Source: Phycisphaerales bacterium
GTDB lineage: Bacteria; Planctomycetota; Phycisphaerae; WQYP01
Direction of reading: 5' to 3'
NCBI GenBank assembly: GCA_013044165.1
Contig: JABEVB010000011.1
Coordinates: forward strand, 1 to 42,271
DNA length: 42,271 bases
Positions 8,411 through 18,128 of this stretch are shown piece after piece. The first letter of the stretch is position 1. Every line of letters begins with the position of its first letter. The notes beneath the pieces were generated by a model. The model made no database searches. It was given only the letters and a program-made list of their open reading frames with translations, and was not told the origin of the DNA. The translations under genes and the position numbers were made by a program.

Positions 8411-10477
8411 ATGCTCAAACGGCGTTTAATTCTTCTTTTTGCAATTGTAGTGATGGTGGCAATCGCCATCGGCGCTCGCCTGGCAATCCTTCAGATTGTA
8501 CAGGCCAAAGAATGGAAAGCCCGCGCCCAGAGTTTTAACTATCGCCACTTTGTGATTCCGACCGTTCGCGGAGAAATTGTGGATGCCCGCGACCATGTGC
8601 TGGCCGCCGAGCAGCCATGCTATGACCTTGCCATTGATTACCAAGCCATGAACCACGACGATTCATGGATTAATCACACCGCCATCGAGCGTCTGCGGCC
8701 GCAATACCACAATTGGCGGGCACTTGTGGCGCACCTTCCGGCCATGCGCCGCGCCATTGCCGCCGATCTAGCCGCAATGCCGGCACTCATTGCCCGGCAT
8801 TGCGGCATAAGCTTAAGCAACGTGCTGGAACGCTTTGACGTTATTCGCTCGCGAATGCGGGCACTGCGCGAGGACATCTGGACTCTACGGTACGGCAACG
8901 ACGAGGATGTTCAAGCTGATGCATCGCCCGACGCGGTAGACCTTGATATGGGCATGCACGCTCGCATCAATCTTGCGGAAGCACACACCGCACATACGAT
9001 TGTGCCCGCCATACCGTCGGCCGTGGCGTTTTATTTCAAAAAACATGCCGACGAATATCCGGGTTTGGTGATTGTGCCCAGCACGGTACGACAATACCGG
9101 TATGACAGTGTGGCAGCGCAGGTAATTGGGGCGATTGGGCAGGTGACTCCGGACGAACTCAAGGCCGATTCGTTCAGGTTGCCGCGATTGATTCCGGGTA
9201 AACTCGCCGATACGCCCGGCAATTTACAGGGCTATCTGCCCGGTGATGAAACCGGGGCCTTTGGCGTGGAGTACGCCGCAGAGAAGGCCTTGAGGGGCGA
9301 CCGCGGTGTAAAGCTGGTTGATTTGAGCGGCCATGAGGTTACGTCGGTGCGGCGCAACCCGGTGCCGGGGCGAACGATTCATTTAACGCTCGATATTAAG
9401 TTACAGCGAGAGATTCAGCGCAGGGTGGCCGATCCTACAACCGGGCTTTTTGATGTAGATGGCGTTGGGCATCCGGCGGCGGCGGTTGTGCTTAAGGTTC
9501 GCAACAGCCACGTTTTAGCCATGCTTTCTTTGCCGAGCTACAATCTCAACACCTACCATCAGGATTATGACCAACTTGTAAAAAATCCGAATTTACCGCT
9601 GCTTAACAGGGCGGTGGCGAGTGCATATCCACCGGGCAGCACGGTCAAACCGCTGTTGGCGGCCTGGGCGCTAAGCCACGGGGTCATTTCGCCCCAGACC
9701 ATTATTGTGTGCCACGGGTATTTATTTCCGGGGCATCCGCACCAATTCAGGTGTTGGGCGTGGCGCACCGGCGGCCACGGCCCGGAGAATGTGGTACAGG
9801 CGATTGAGCACTCCTGCGATGTATTTTTTTATACGGTTGGTATGCGTCTGGGCTACAATCGGTTGATTCATATTTTTAGAGCGTACGGTCTTGGCCGGTA
9901 CACCGGCGTGGCTCTGCCCGAAGAAACATCCGGTTACCTGCCACGGCGGCGGCGGGGCAAGCTTCGGGCGAGTGATCGCACCAATTCAATTTTTATGGGT
10001 ATTGGGCAGGGACCCATTGCCTTTACGCCCCTGCAAATGGCTGGCGCCTATGCAACCCTGCTGCGCGGCGGCGTTTGGATGCCAATAACTCTCATGCGCG
10101 GCCGGGCAACGCCGCCGCTCCAGCGGCCCAATGTGCGTATAACTTCCGCGGCTTTAGCCGAGGTGGAGGCGGGCATGAACCTGGTGGTGCATGGAGCCGG
10201 CGGTACCACGCACGCACTGCAGATGGCTATTCAAGTTGCCGGCAAAACGGGTACTGCACAGACGGCTCAGGTGCAGTTAATCAATGGCAAAAAGGCCGTG
10301 GTTAAAGGCGATGATGGCTGGTTTGTGGGCTATGTGCCGGCCGATCATCCAAAATATGTCATTGCCGCCGTGGTGGAAATGGGCGGTGAGGGCGGTTCGT
10401 CGGCGGCGCTGTTGGTGCGGCAGTGTGTGCTGGCGCTGGAGACTCGTGGATATTTGCCGAAGGTGGACAAGCCTTGA
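8411..10477 (+). CDS. mrdA: Penicillin-binding protein 2 (peptidoglycan D,D-transpeptidase, elongasome)
   Basis: Class B PBP of 688 residues that cross-links lateral-wall peptidoglycan. One N-terminal membrane anchor (about residues 4-27) is followed by the PBP dimerisation domain, which contains RGEIVDARDHVLA near 54-66. The transpeptidase domain then follows. Catalytic motifs: S410 in STVK (410-413), SCD at 468-470 and KTG at 612-614. SxD instead of SxN in the second motif is usual for PBP2. GGAG lies 5 bases before the ATG. There is an insertion of about 100 residues (95-200), rich in Ala/Arg, between the anchor and the rest of the dimerisation domain. The 3' end overlaps rodA by four bases. 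Confidence 0.95.
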   Translation: MLKRRLILLFAIVVMVAIAIGARLAILQIVQAKEWKARAQSFNYRHFVIPTVRGEIVDARDHVLAAEQPCYDLAIDYQAMNHDDSWINHTAIERLRPQYHNWRALVAHLPAMRRAIAADLAAMPALIARHCGISLSNVLERFDVIRSRMRALREDIWTLRYGNDEDVQADASPDAVDLDMGMHARINLAEAHTAHTIVPAIPSAVAFYFKKHADEYPGLVIVPSTVRQYRYDSVAAQVIGAIGQVTPDELKADSFRLPRLIPGKLADTPGNLQGYLPGDETGAFGVEYAAEKALRGDRGVKLVDLSGHEVTSVRRNPVPGRTIHLTLDIKLQREIQRRVADPTTGLFDVDGVGHPAAAVVLKVRNSHVLAMLSLPSYNLNTYHQDYDQLVKNPNLPLLNRAVASAYPPGSTVKPLLAAWALSHGVISPQTIIVCHGYLFPGHPHQFRCWAWRTGGHGPENVVQAIEHSCDVFFYTVGMRLGYNRLIHIFRAYGLGRYTGVALPEETSGYLPRRRRGKLRASDRTNSIFMGIGQGPIAFTPLQMAGAYATLLRGGVWMPITLMRGRATPPLQRPNVRITSAALAEVEAGMNLVVHGAGGTTHALQMAIQVAGKTGTAQTAQVQLINGKKAVVKGDDGWFVGYVPADHPKYVIAAVVEMGGEGGSSAALLVRQCVLALETRGYLPKVDKP

Positions 10478-11694
10478 ACACCTCATTCAAATCGTCCAGC
10501 GGTGGCAGCGTTATTACGCAACAATCATTGCGACCCGAGCCTGCGCCCGGGCCTTACGATACTGGGTCTTCGCCTCGACCGGGTCGGCAGCGCAAACATC
10601 TGGTGCGGCGTTTGTTGGCCAACCAGATTGCATGGATTTTGCTTGTGGCGATGCTGCTGCTTTGCTCGGCGAGCATTGCGGCGCTGCGGGTTGTTTCCAC
10701 GCGAATGGCGCACGTTCAAGAATTGCACATTCTGGTGGGGCTGGTGGGCCTTTTTGTCGTGCTTGTACCGAGCTATCGCAGTATGGGGCGTTACAGCTAT
10801 GTGTTTTATGCTATCAGCCTGGCTTTGCTGGCAGGCGTGCTGTTCGCCCCGGCTATTAAAGGCTCCCACCGATGGTTTGTGCTGGGTGGCGGCGTAAACC
10901 TGCAACCCAGCGAGCTGGCCAAAATTGCCTTTGTGATGGCGGTAGCCTGGTCGCTGCGACGGCATCGCGATTGCCGCGAGCTGGGCCGATTGCTCACGCC
11001 GTTTATTTTAATGCTGTTGCCCATGGGCCTTATTTTAAAAGAATCGGACCTCGGCACGGCGCTGCTGTTTCCGATGGCGCTATATTGCATGCTCATAGCG
11101 GCTGGGGCACGTTTTCGGCATCTGCTGGCCATCGCATTGATTGTGCTTTCCATTGCGCCAGGTTGCTACCCATTGCTTAAAAGCTATCAAAAGCAGCGCA
11201 TCATAGCCATGCTGGTGCAGCGTAAACCTACCTATCACCAGTTGCACGGCGACTTGTACCAGCAGCAACAGAGCGAAATTGCCGAAGGTTCAGGCGGAGT
11301 AATGGGGCAGGGACTCTCCGGCGCAAACCAGATACGCCACGGGCTGCTGCCTGAAGCCGGCAACGACTTTGTGTTTGCTGTGGTGGCCACTCAATGGGGT
11401 TTTGCGGGGGGGGCCGGTGTGCTGCTGTTGTATGTGGTATTTTTTGGCGGCTGCATGGAAACGGCCGGTTCTGCCCCCGACAGCTTTGCGCGCCTGCTTG
11501 TGGTTGGGCTTGCGAGTATGTTGATTCTGCAGGCCACCATCAACATCGCCATGACCACCGGCTTGATACCGGTGGTGGGCATTACGCTGCCATTTCTATC
11601 CTATGGCGGCAGTGCCATTGTTACCGACATGTTGGCCACCGGCTTGATTCTGAACGTGGCCCTGCGCCGCGAACGGCCTTTGGCTCCGCTGTAA
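10474..11694 (+). CDS. rodA: RodA-type SEDS peptidoglycan glycosyltransferase
   Basis: Polytopic SEDS protein of 406 residues, partner of the upstream PBP2. It polymerises lipid II into glycan strands in the inner membrane. Landmarks: GSHRWF followed by LQPSELAKIAF, ESDLGTALLFP (contains the essential SEDS aspartate), GLLPEAGNDFVFAV and the C-terminal LPFLSYGGSA. I chose TTG at 10474: it overlaps the mrdA stop (TTGA), an AAGGTGG lies about 8 bases upstream, and it makes a coupled gene pair. The first 50 residues are a hydrophilic Ser/Pro/Arg-rich extension not usual in RodA. FtsW is the alternative, but the PBP2 neighbour favours RodA. Confidence 0.93.
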   Translation: MNTSFKSSSGGSVITQQSLRPEPAPGPYDTGSSPRPGRQRKHLVRRLLANQIAWILLVAMLLLCSASIAALRVVSTRMAHVQELHILVGLVGLFVVLVPSYRSMGRYSYVFYAISLALLAGVLFAPAIKGSHRWFVLGGGVNLQPSELAKIAFVMAVAWSLRRHRDCRELGRLLTPFILMLLPMGLILKESDLGTALLFPMALYCMLIAAGARFRHLLAIALIVLSIAPGCYPLLKSYQKQRIIAMLVQRKPTYHQLHGDLYQQQQSEIAEGSGGVMGQGLSGANQIRHGLLPEAGNDFVFAVVATQWGFAGGAGVLLLYVVFFGGCMETAGSAPDSFARLLVVGLASMLILQATINIAMTTGLIPVVGITLPFLSYGGSAIVTDMLATGLILNVALRRERPLAPL

Positions 11695-11881
11695 AGCGTC
11701 TACACTTTGAGAATGCGAGCTGTCCTCACACGCTGTCATCGCAGGCGTCCCTCTGTCGGCGCTCTTTTAGTACCGCATGTGTTGTGATGCCACCGTCGGC
11801 ATTGGCGCACCTGCTCGCCAAACTTTCCGGCGGTCGCGAAGAGGCTCCGGCAATGGCATGGTGTTTTTGTGTTTTGGGTGA

Positions 11882-12901
11882 TTATGTGATAACCGGCGGC
11901 TTTTCGCTGAAGCGCTCGCGTATGGCGATAAATGCTGCTTCGTTGGCCAAAAATGCGTTGACAATGTCGCGGTCAAATTGCGTGCCCGAAGCACTGACAA
12001 TCATGGATTTGGCAATCTCATGGGAAAACGCATCCTTGTATAAACGTTTGGATGTCAAAGCGTCGTAGACGTCGGCCACGGCCACAATGCGGCCGCTTAA
12101 TGGTATCTCAGGGCCGCGCATCTGCAGCGGATAGCCGGTGCCATCAAAGCGTTCATGGTGGGTGGCGGTTATTTCGCGCGCCATCCGGAGGAACTCCGCC
12201 CGTGGAAATTTCTTCAGGGCGATGTCAATGGTGTTGGCCCCAAGAATGGTGTGTGTTTTCATCAGGGCGAACTCGCGGTCGTTCAATTTGCCGGGCTTCA
12301 GGAGCACATAATCCGGTATGGCAACCTTGCCAATGTCGTGCAACGGACTTGTGAGATAAATCCAGCGGATAAAATCGGCGGAAATAGCCGAACCATGCGA
12401 GTCGCGTCCGGCGAGGTACTGCGCCAAAATACGTGAATAACTTTGTACGCGTTCGAGGTGCATACCGGTTTCAGGATCGCGCGACTCGGCAAGTTTGGCC
12501 ATCGCGAAAATTGCCACGTTGCGGGTATCAAGTGAAAGCACTCGCTCGCCGGAGCGCACGCGGGCCACGAGTTCATCCTGATCGAATGGCTTGCTGATAA
12601 AGTCGTCGGCTCCAGCACTTAGCCCTCGCACCCGCTCCTGCGGGTCGTCGCGGTCGGTTAACAGGATGATGTAGACGTAACCCCACATTTCTTCGCGGCG
12701 AATGGTTTGGCATAACTCGAGGCCGCCGATTGTTCCGGGGAAGTTCCAGTCTGCGACCACCAAATGTGTAAGGCCTTGGCGAACGATCTCCAGAGCTTCG
12801 TCGCACGTGTCGCAGGCAATTATTTCATAACCGGCGGCGGTGAGCGTGTTTTTTATGATGGAGAGTGTTACTGTATCGCTATCTACCGTGACTACCCGCA
12901 T
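11882..12901 (-). CDS. Response regulator with HD-GYP c-di-GMP phosphodiesterase domain
   Basis: A 339-residue two-domain protein. REC domain about 1-120, with phosphoacceptor D51 (VADWNF), acidic D7/D9 and K104 in SKPF. HD-GYP domain about 125-335, with HD at 188-189 and HHERFDGTGYP at 248-258, so the metal-binding and GYP residues are intact. It should hydrolyse cyclic di-GMP when its (unseen) sensor kinase phosphorylates it. A longer reading frame extends to 13081, but ATG at 12901 is right: AAGGAAGG lies just upstream and the REC domain begins at once. It is convergent with rodA and has no kinase beside it. Confidence 0.94.
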   Translation of the reverse strand: MRVVTVDSDTVTLSIIKNTLTAAGYEIIACDTCDEALEIVRQGLTHLVVADWNFPGTIGGLELCQTIRREEMWGYVYIILLTDRDDPQERVRGLSAGADDFISKPFDQDELVARVRSGERVLSLDTRNVAIFAMAKLAESRDPETGMHLERVQSYSRILAQYLAGRDSHGSAISADFIRWIYLTSPLHDIGKVAIPDYVLLKPGKLNDREFALMKTHTILGANTIDIALKKFPRAEFLRMAREITATHHERFDGTGYPLQMRGPEIPLSGRIVAVADVYDALTSKRLYKDAFSHEIAKSMIVSASGTQFDRDIVNAFLANEAAFIAIRERFSEKPPVIT

Positions 12902-13350
12902 GAAACCTTCCTTGTAAACGCCGCGGCAACCGGGTGCTGCATGTTGGCTTACCATGCCTGCTCTATTATCGGCAGGCGCGTGCCCTGCGCCGCAGTCCCG
13001 ATAAAAGCCTCCGCCACCCGCGATGGCCACCGCAAAGCAGGGAATATTGTATACCAGAGGGGCGAATTGTGCCGTGAGCATGCGAGTGTGGAACCACCGA
13101 GCCAGCCGTGCATCTAAAGAGGGTGGATGGAAGTCATGTGTAAGGAGAATCGGTTATAAGCAGCCTTGTTGGCCAAAGGGACGCAAGAGCATAGTCCTTT
13201 TCAATCAGAGGCGGTAAGCGATGTAACTGCCGCTGTCAGAAATAGAGTGTGGTGCACGAGTCGTTTATGGCAGCAGTGTTTTTGGCTAAGCCGTTGGCAT
13301 GCATCCTTAGGCATGCGACAATCTCCAACGTATGTGTCGGGAGCCGCCCT
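12902..13350. other. Divergent intergenic region (449 bases)
   Basis: It lies between the HD-GYP gene (leftward) and the tandem-module gene (rightward) and must hold both promoters. I see no convincing gene. A hairpin GGCGGT/ACTGCC (13210-13231) follows a GGGACGCAA stretch (13178-13187). These two pieces recall part of a class I c-di-GMP riboswitch, but the required 5' half is absent. The ribosome-binding sites of the two flanking genes are at its two ends. Confidence 0.4.
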
Positions 13351-16158
13351 ATGGTGAATTGTTTCATGCCTTGGAAAAAGCGGCAGGGGCTATTATGTGG
13401 GGTGCTTTGGGCGGGATTGCTGCTGGCAGGGGCCACCCGGGCGCATGCACGAAGCCTGCCGCCAATTGTCATGACCGGTGCGGTCAGAGCGCACATAAGC
13501 CAACAGGCCCTGCAGCAGTGGGTTCAGGATTTACAGAGCCAGGATGCCAAGGTGCGCCGGCGGGCCTTGGTCGGTCTGGTGCAAAGTGGCGAGCCTGCAA
13601 AAGACGCATTGGTTAAGGCCCTTAACGGTCTCACCACCCCGCTTATGCGGCAGCACCTCCATGCGGCTCTTCTGCAGGTGGCCAGACATAGCGCTGTAGG
13701 AAGTCCACGCGTTACCCTGCGGATGTCCGATGCGCCTGTTAAGAATGTGCTCCAACGGCTCTGCCAGCAAGTAGATCCGTACTCGCAGTTGCAACTAACA
13801 CTATCCCAACATTTTTCAATGCCGCGTTTAACAATAAATGTCCGTCACGCTTCTTTCTGGAAAGTCATCTGCCGAATAGCGAAAGAAAGCGACATAAGCC
13901 CGGCAGCGGGCGACGCCTATGACGCAACTGGAGTGTGGAACTTTTCGAGTATGAGCGGTATCACCCAGAAAACGCCGGTATCGGTGCGCGGCCCGTTTCT
14001 GCTCGATATCTCCGATCTATACGCCCGGCAGAGCATAGATTTTACCCGTGGCTTGGCGCAACGTCCGCCAATGCTTCAGATTGAATTCAATGGGTTTTGG
14101 TGCCCGGCCAAGAGCCGAATACTTGGCACCGGCCCCGCAGTCATCCGAACCCTGAGCGTTGACGACGTCAAGTCGTGGAATTCGCGCGGCGGCCGTATGC
14201 CGCCGCTGCTGGCAAACGTTCAATCGAACGGGATCCGCAATAGCTACGCAGGAATTAGTATGTTTGCCGACGTTCCCTGGTCTTGGACCACGGGGCGTAG
14301 AATCTCAGCGATAGCCGGTAAACTTCCGGTTCGCCTGGCAATTGCGCCGCGCACCGACATTTTTAAGCTCGCCGGCAAGGTCACAACCCTCAAATTCGAC
14401 GGACTTAAAGTTCGTATTATGCCCCAGCAGCCGAAGCCGGCGGCAAAGCCCGGGGGGGCTGGTTCCGATCATGTGGTGACGGTTGATGTTTTGGAGCGCG
14501 GTTCGGCTACAATGGTTCCGATGTCCGCGCAATTCCTGCGCTGCCTGCCCACAGCAGCCTTCGGCTATGTGGCAAGCCTTGGCGGCGAAATTGGATTTCT
14601 AAAGGCCGACGGCACGAGCGTGCCTTGCAGGTTGGGTCGTTCGGTCGGTGGTTCAGGATGGCGGTACCGCGTACACTTTCAGTCTGGCCTGCCAAAAAAG
14701 GTGTGGATCACAACGTACCACGGATTTGTCCAGGCGAGCGAGCGATTCAGATTTAATAATGTCCCGCTTCCGGCTGCGGCTGATGCGACCAAAGCCGTGG
14801 AAGGCAAGCCATTCCTCTTACCTGACCTGCGCATCCAGCGAAGGAGGCTCTTAGGCGGCCAAAGTGCCCCGATTGAACCAAGGGTGATTGACTTGGCCGT
14901 GTTGAACCGGCACATCGCTCAGCTCGCCGAATACAGTCGCACCACGCAAGCCTCGGCGCGGCGCTCGCTCTTGGCGCTTGGGCCTGAAGCTATTGCCGCG
15001 ATCCGGGAGGCGATAAATGGTTTGCGCTCGCCCCAAGAACGCGGGCGATTGGTTGATATATTGGCCTGTCTTGAAGAGCAACGAGCGCTGCGCGGTCCGC
15101 TTGTAGATGTGTCTACCGGTAGTGCAAACATTGCCGCAGGTCTGAAGCATATTTTTGACCAAATACATGGCAAATTTACTGTGGGCGCTTCGGCTATTCA
15201 TGGCTGGCGGCCGAAGAAGGCGATTAAAGCAAAAATGGAGTTCTGGCAAGCCGTTCGATTGATTTGTTCCGGTTCTGGTATTGGCCCGACGATTGGCTGG
15301 GATGAATTTAATCCGAGCCGCGTCGTAACCTTCGGCCCAAGGAGTATTCTTGGTGCGTACGTTCCGCGCGAACTGACTGGTAGTTGTCTGTTGACTGTGC
15401 CGACAATTCAGCGCTCAGAGGATGAAGAACTCGCCTTGGGCTTTCGTGATGATCCCAATGGCGTATTGCTGAAATTCCTGATTTTGTGGGCCTCGATACG
15501 CGGGGAGGTAATTGAGCAAATGGGGCATTTGCAAGCGCATGTGAGCGTGTTAGGTCGTACGCAGGCTTTGATTAAAAAGATATCCATTACGAGTCCAAGC
15601 GTATTTTGGCCGAAGGTGGGGCAAATGGTTTTTCCATTTCGACTGCCGCTCGGTCAACTGCCGACAAATGCGGCGAGCCTGAATATTGACGGCCAATTAA
15701 GCGTTTATATCGCCGGCTTGCGCATGACGCGTGAGGCGGAGGGGCTGGATCGCTTTGGTGCTGCAATCAACTTCCCAGGCATGCAATTTCACTTTGGGGC
15801 GCCTCTCAAGACTTCGAAGCGTTACCGGGTGATTATGCGGGTTATTTTACCGAATATGTTCTACGGCGGTGGATCACGACGGCACTGGATTGCTTTTGGT
15901 GGTTTGCAATTGCTGCATTATTTCAGGCGGCGCTGGGGCCACTCTCACGAACTGGTATTTCTATCCAGGACGGGGCGTACTCTGAGCACTGTCAGCAAAC
16001 TGCGTTTTCGGTATACATCGCCCGGCAACTGGGCGGACCGCATTGCAGCGGTGGAAGTAACTGGAGGTAAGCCCGTGGCCGTGAAAATTAAATGGTTCAC
16101 GCGAACCATACGTTTGAAGATACCCTTTAGTTTCGCTGCGATTCCGGTGCCGCAGTAA
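13351..16158 (+). CDS. Exported protein with two copies of an unrecognised HEAT-like/STN-like/beta module
   Basis: A 935-residue protein with a signal peptide (about 1-34, hydrophobic core LLCGVLWAGLLLAGA, cleavage near AHA-RS). GGGAG precedes ATG 13351; a longer frame from 13249 lacks this. Residues about 50-475 and 515-935 are two repeats of one module. Each has (1) a short helical repeat (RRRALVGLVQSG at 70 and ARRSLLALGPEA at 536), (2) a segment with alternating strands and helices resembling the secretin/TonB short N-terminal (STN) domain, ending in FWKVICRIA (169) or FWQAVRLIC (631), and (3) a long beta-rich part closing with a VPLP-like or PVPQ end. The next gene carries a third copy. 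No catalytic motif is visible. Function unknown; periplasmic or outer-membrane scaffold is a guess. Confidence 0.85.
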   Translation: MVNCFMPWKKRQGLLCGVLWAGLLLAGATRAHARSLPPIVMTGAVRAHISQQALQQWVQDLQSQDAKVRRRALVGLVQSGEPAKDALVKALNGLTTPLMRQHLHAALLQVARHSAVGSPRVTLRMSDAPVKNVLQRLCQQVDPYSQLQLTLSQHFSMPRLTINVRHASFWKVICRIAKESDISPAAGDAYDATGVWNFSSMSGITQKTPVSVRGPFLLDISDLYARQSIDFTRGLAQRPPMLQIEFNGFWCPAKSRILGTGPAVIRTLSVDDVKSWNSRGGRMPPLLANVQSNGIRNSYAGISMFADVPWSWTTGRRISAIAGKLPVRLAIAPRTDIFKLAGKVTTLKFDGLKVRIMPQQPKPAAKPGGAGSDHVVTVDVLERGSATMVPMSAQFLRCLPTAAFGYVASLGGEIGFLKADGTSVPCRLGRSVGGSGWRYRVHFQSGLPKKVWITTYHGFVQASERFRFNNVPLPAAADATKAVEGKPFLLPDLRIQRRRLLGGQSAPIEPRVIDLAVLNRHIAQLAEYSRTTQASARRSLLALGPEAIAAIREAINGLRSPQERGRLVDILACLEEQRALRGPLVDVSTGSANIAAGLKHIFDQIHGKFTVGASAIHGWRPKKAIKAKMEFWQAVRLICSGSGIGPTIGWDEFNPSRVVTFGPRSILGAYVPRELTGSCLLTVPTIQRSEDEELALGFRDDPNGVLLKFLILWASIRGEVIEQMGHLQAHVSVLGRTQALIKKISITSPSVFWPKVGQMVFPFRLPLGQLPTNAASLNIDGQLSVYIAGLRMTREAEGLDRFGAAINFPGMQFHFGAPLKTSKRYRVIMRVILPNMFYGGGSRRHWIAFGGLQLLHYFRRRWGHSHELVFLSRTGRTLSTVSKLRFRYTSPGNWADRIAAVEVTGGKPVAVKIKWFTRTIRLKIPFSFAAIPVPQ

Positions 16159-16350
16159 GCCATACGATGCGCGATGCACTAGGGGCAACTCGAATTGCGA
16201 CAATCGAATTGTGGCGCATCGGCAAGCTGGATTTGCTCGTGCCCGCCCTCAGCAGTGGCCAAGCATTTGGCTGCGTCGCACCGAATGCTGGAGTTAATGG
16301 GTATTGCTGTCCATAACGCTGCAATCGGCAGCAGTTGCGCAGGAGCTTCA

Positions 16351-17778
16351 ATGAAATTCGTGGCGATCACAACATGGGCGATAGGCGCGGCCTGTTCGAT
16401 GTGCTTTGGTACGTATCTGCAAGGCGCTGCGGTTGATAGGCTGGTGCAGATCAATATGCCGAAGGCCGAATTGAGACCACTCGACCTCGCCGCAGTTAAA
16501 GCCTTTATAAGGCAGTTGCGGAGTGTCAACGCGGCGGTGGGGCGGCTGGCGCAATACAAGCTTTTGGCGATGGGGGAGCGTATCGAGCCTTTGCTGCAGC
16601 AGGCGCGTGACGCCCCATCCACACCGGCGGAGCGGGCGGCGCTCGACGCAGTGCTCCGAAAACTGGCCTGCCGAAACGTCATCGCCGGCCCGCTGATTAC
16701 GCTGCATCTGCGAAACGTTACTCTGGCTGCCGGGTTGACACGCCTCTGTCGGCAGGTTGGCTTTTACCCCAACTTTTTTCCACCTTTCCAGAGCGGTGCG
16801 CCTATGCCAACTTATTTTCGCACGATACACATGAACCTTGACGTAAGCAATGCGCCCTTTTGGCAGGTACTCCGAGCAATTTCCAAGGCAACCGGCTGCG
16901 GACCTGTACCAGGGGCATCACTTTCATTTGATCGTCAGCTTTCGGCATTTTCGGGCAATCATCCCTTTTGCATTTCAGGCGGTTATCTGTTTGTCCTGGA
17001 AGGTTCAAACAAAAATCGCCGTCTTCGGTTGAAAGGCTGGGCCAGCCATCGCACGGTCATTCGACCGAGTCTTCGACTGCAGGTTTTGTGGTGTCCCAGG
17101 GGCGAACATCTCGTTCAAATTGGCCCAATACACATAACTGCGGCCACGGACAGCCAAGGCAAGTCTTTGCTATTGCCGGTCGTTCCACAACACCACCGTC
17201 CGTATTGGCGGCTTGGCGATGGCACCGAAGGCTCGCTACGCTGGTGGTACAGTGGTACACCATTGAGCTTACGACTTGCATCAAGCAAAACCAGGCATAT
17301 ATCGGTTCTGACTGGCTTTATGCCGGTGGTGGGGTCTGCAGGACCGCACATGTATATAGGCCGACATGGCACAAAACAGTGGATGGTCGTACAGGTTGGC
17401 GGCCTTCGGGTGGTGCTTGACCAGCCAAGGTCGTTCGCACTGCCGCGACCGGAGGGTGTGGCAAATCAGGCTCCCACAGAAGCTTGGAAGGTTGCTTTCC
17501 GAATGGAGGCGGTCTATTTGACCGGAGAAGCCGGCAAACGCTACGCGGAAACCATGAAGCAGATTCTGTGGTCAAATGCCATTCAAATGTTTGACCATGC
17601 GGGCAAGCACCTCAAGATAGTTGCCCCCATAAGAGACTACTATGCGCCGCTGCCGCACCATGGAGTTGTGACCGTGTATGGCGGTTTACCCACCTCGGTC
17701 GGGGTGATCATTGACCGTTTTCCTCGCGCTCGGATGAAAGTGCCTTTTGTTTTTCACAATGTCTCGCTGCCAGAATGA
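16351..17778 (+). CDS. Exported single-module paralogue of the preceding protein
   Basis: A 475-residue protein with a hydrophobic N-terminus (AITTWAIGAACSMCFGTYL) that is a signal peptide. AGGAG precedes ATG 16351; the frame runs open to 16195 but without a ribosome-binding site. It has one copy of the module found twice upstream: a helical repeat at about 46-105, PLITLHLRNVTLAAGLTRLC at 114-133, FWQVLRAISKATG at 170-182, and a C-terminal beta-rich half ending with PFVFHNVSLPE, parallel to RFRFNNVPLP and PFSFAAIPVP in the neighbour. Gap to the upstream gene is 192 bases. The pair likely arose by tandem duplication. Function unknown. Confidence 0.83.
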   Translation: MKFVAITTWAIGAACSMCFGTYLQGAAVDRLVQINMPKAELRPLDLAAVKAFIRQLRSVNAAVGRLAQYKLLAMGERIEPLLQQARDAPSTPAERAALDAVLRKLACRNVIAGPLITLHLRNVTLAAGLTRLCRQVGFYPNFFPPFQSGAPMPTYFRTIHMNLDVSNAPFWQVLRAISKATGCGPVPGASLSFDRQLSAFSGNHPFCISGGYLFVLEGSNKNRRLRLKGWASHRTVIRPSLRLQVLWCPRGEHLVQIGPIHITAATDSQGKSLLLPVVPQHHRPYWRLGDGTEGSLRWWYSGTPLSLRLASSKTRHISVLTGFMPVVGSAGPHMYIGRHGTKQWMVVQVGGLRVVLDQPRSFALPRPEGVANQAPTEAWKVAFRMEAVYLTGEAGKRYAETMKQILWSNAIQMFDHAGKHLKIVAPIRDYYAPLPHHGVVTVYGGLPTSVGVIIDRFPRARMKVPFVFHNVSLPE

Positions 17779-18128
17779 GCGAAAGCAACCGGTGTCTATG
17801 CAGTTGCGGACTGCGCAACATCAACAGGCTTGCGCATTGATTTGTTGATGGTGCGCTGGTCAAACATCAAGCGTTTGCGCCGGCGTGCGTCTGTCGTGTA
17901 TCTCGAAATTGCGTGGTTGGTACGATGGGCGCTGCCAGTCATTTATAAATAGATGAAAAATGAAGACTATTTGGGTGGGCCATTGTGCGGCCCGCCCCTG
18001 ATGGCGCCGGACGGCGATATTGTATACGGCGTCGCTCATTTTTGCCTTGCAGCAATATTTTGGGAACCGCCTGACCGCTCGTGCATCCAAGAGCGGTGTA
18101 GAGGTCATGCGCTTTTGGAGAAATAGCT
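17779..18128. other. Intergenic region (350 bases) with a strong hairpin
   Basis: No gene seen. A 9-bp stem GGGTGGGCC / GGCCCGCCC (17973-17981 and 17989-17997, one G-T pair, 7-base loop) lies in the middle. No T-run follows on either strand, so it is not a standard intrinsic terminator. The right end holds GGAG 9 bases before the next start. Confidence 0.45.

Noticed and set aside
13150-13235. Partial likeness to a class I cyclic di-GMP riboswitch (GGGACGCAA and a GGCGGT/ACTGCC hairpin) before the tandem-module gene.
   Set aside because: The conserved 5' half (GGGCAAACC) and the GAAA tetraloop are missing. An Infernal search with RF01051 would decide.
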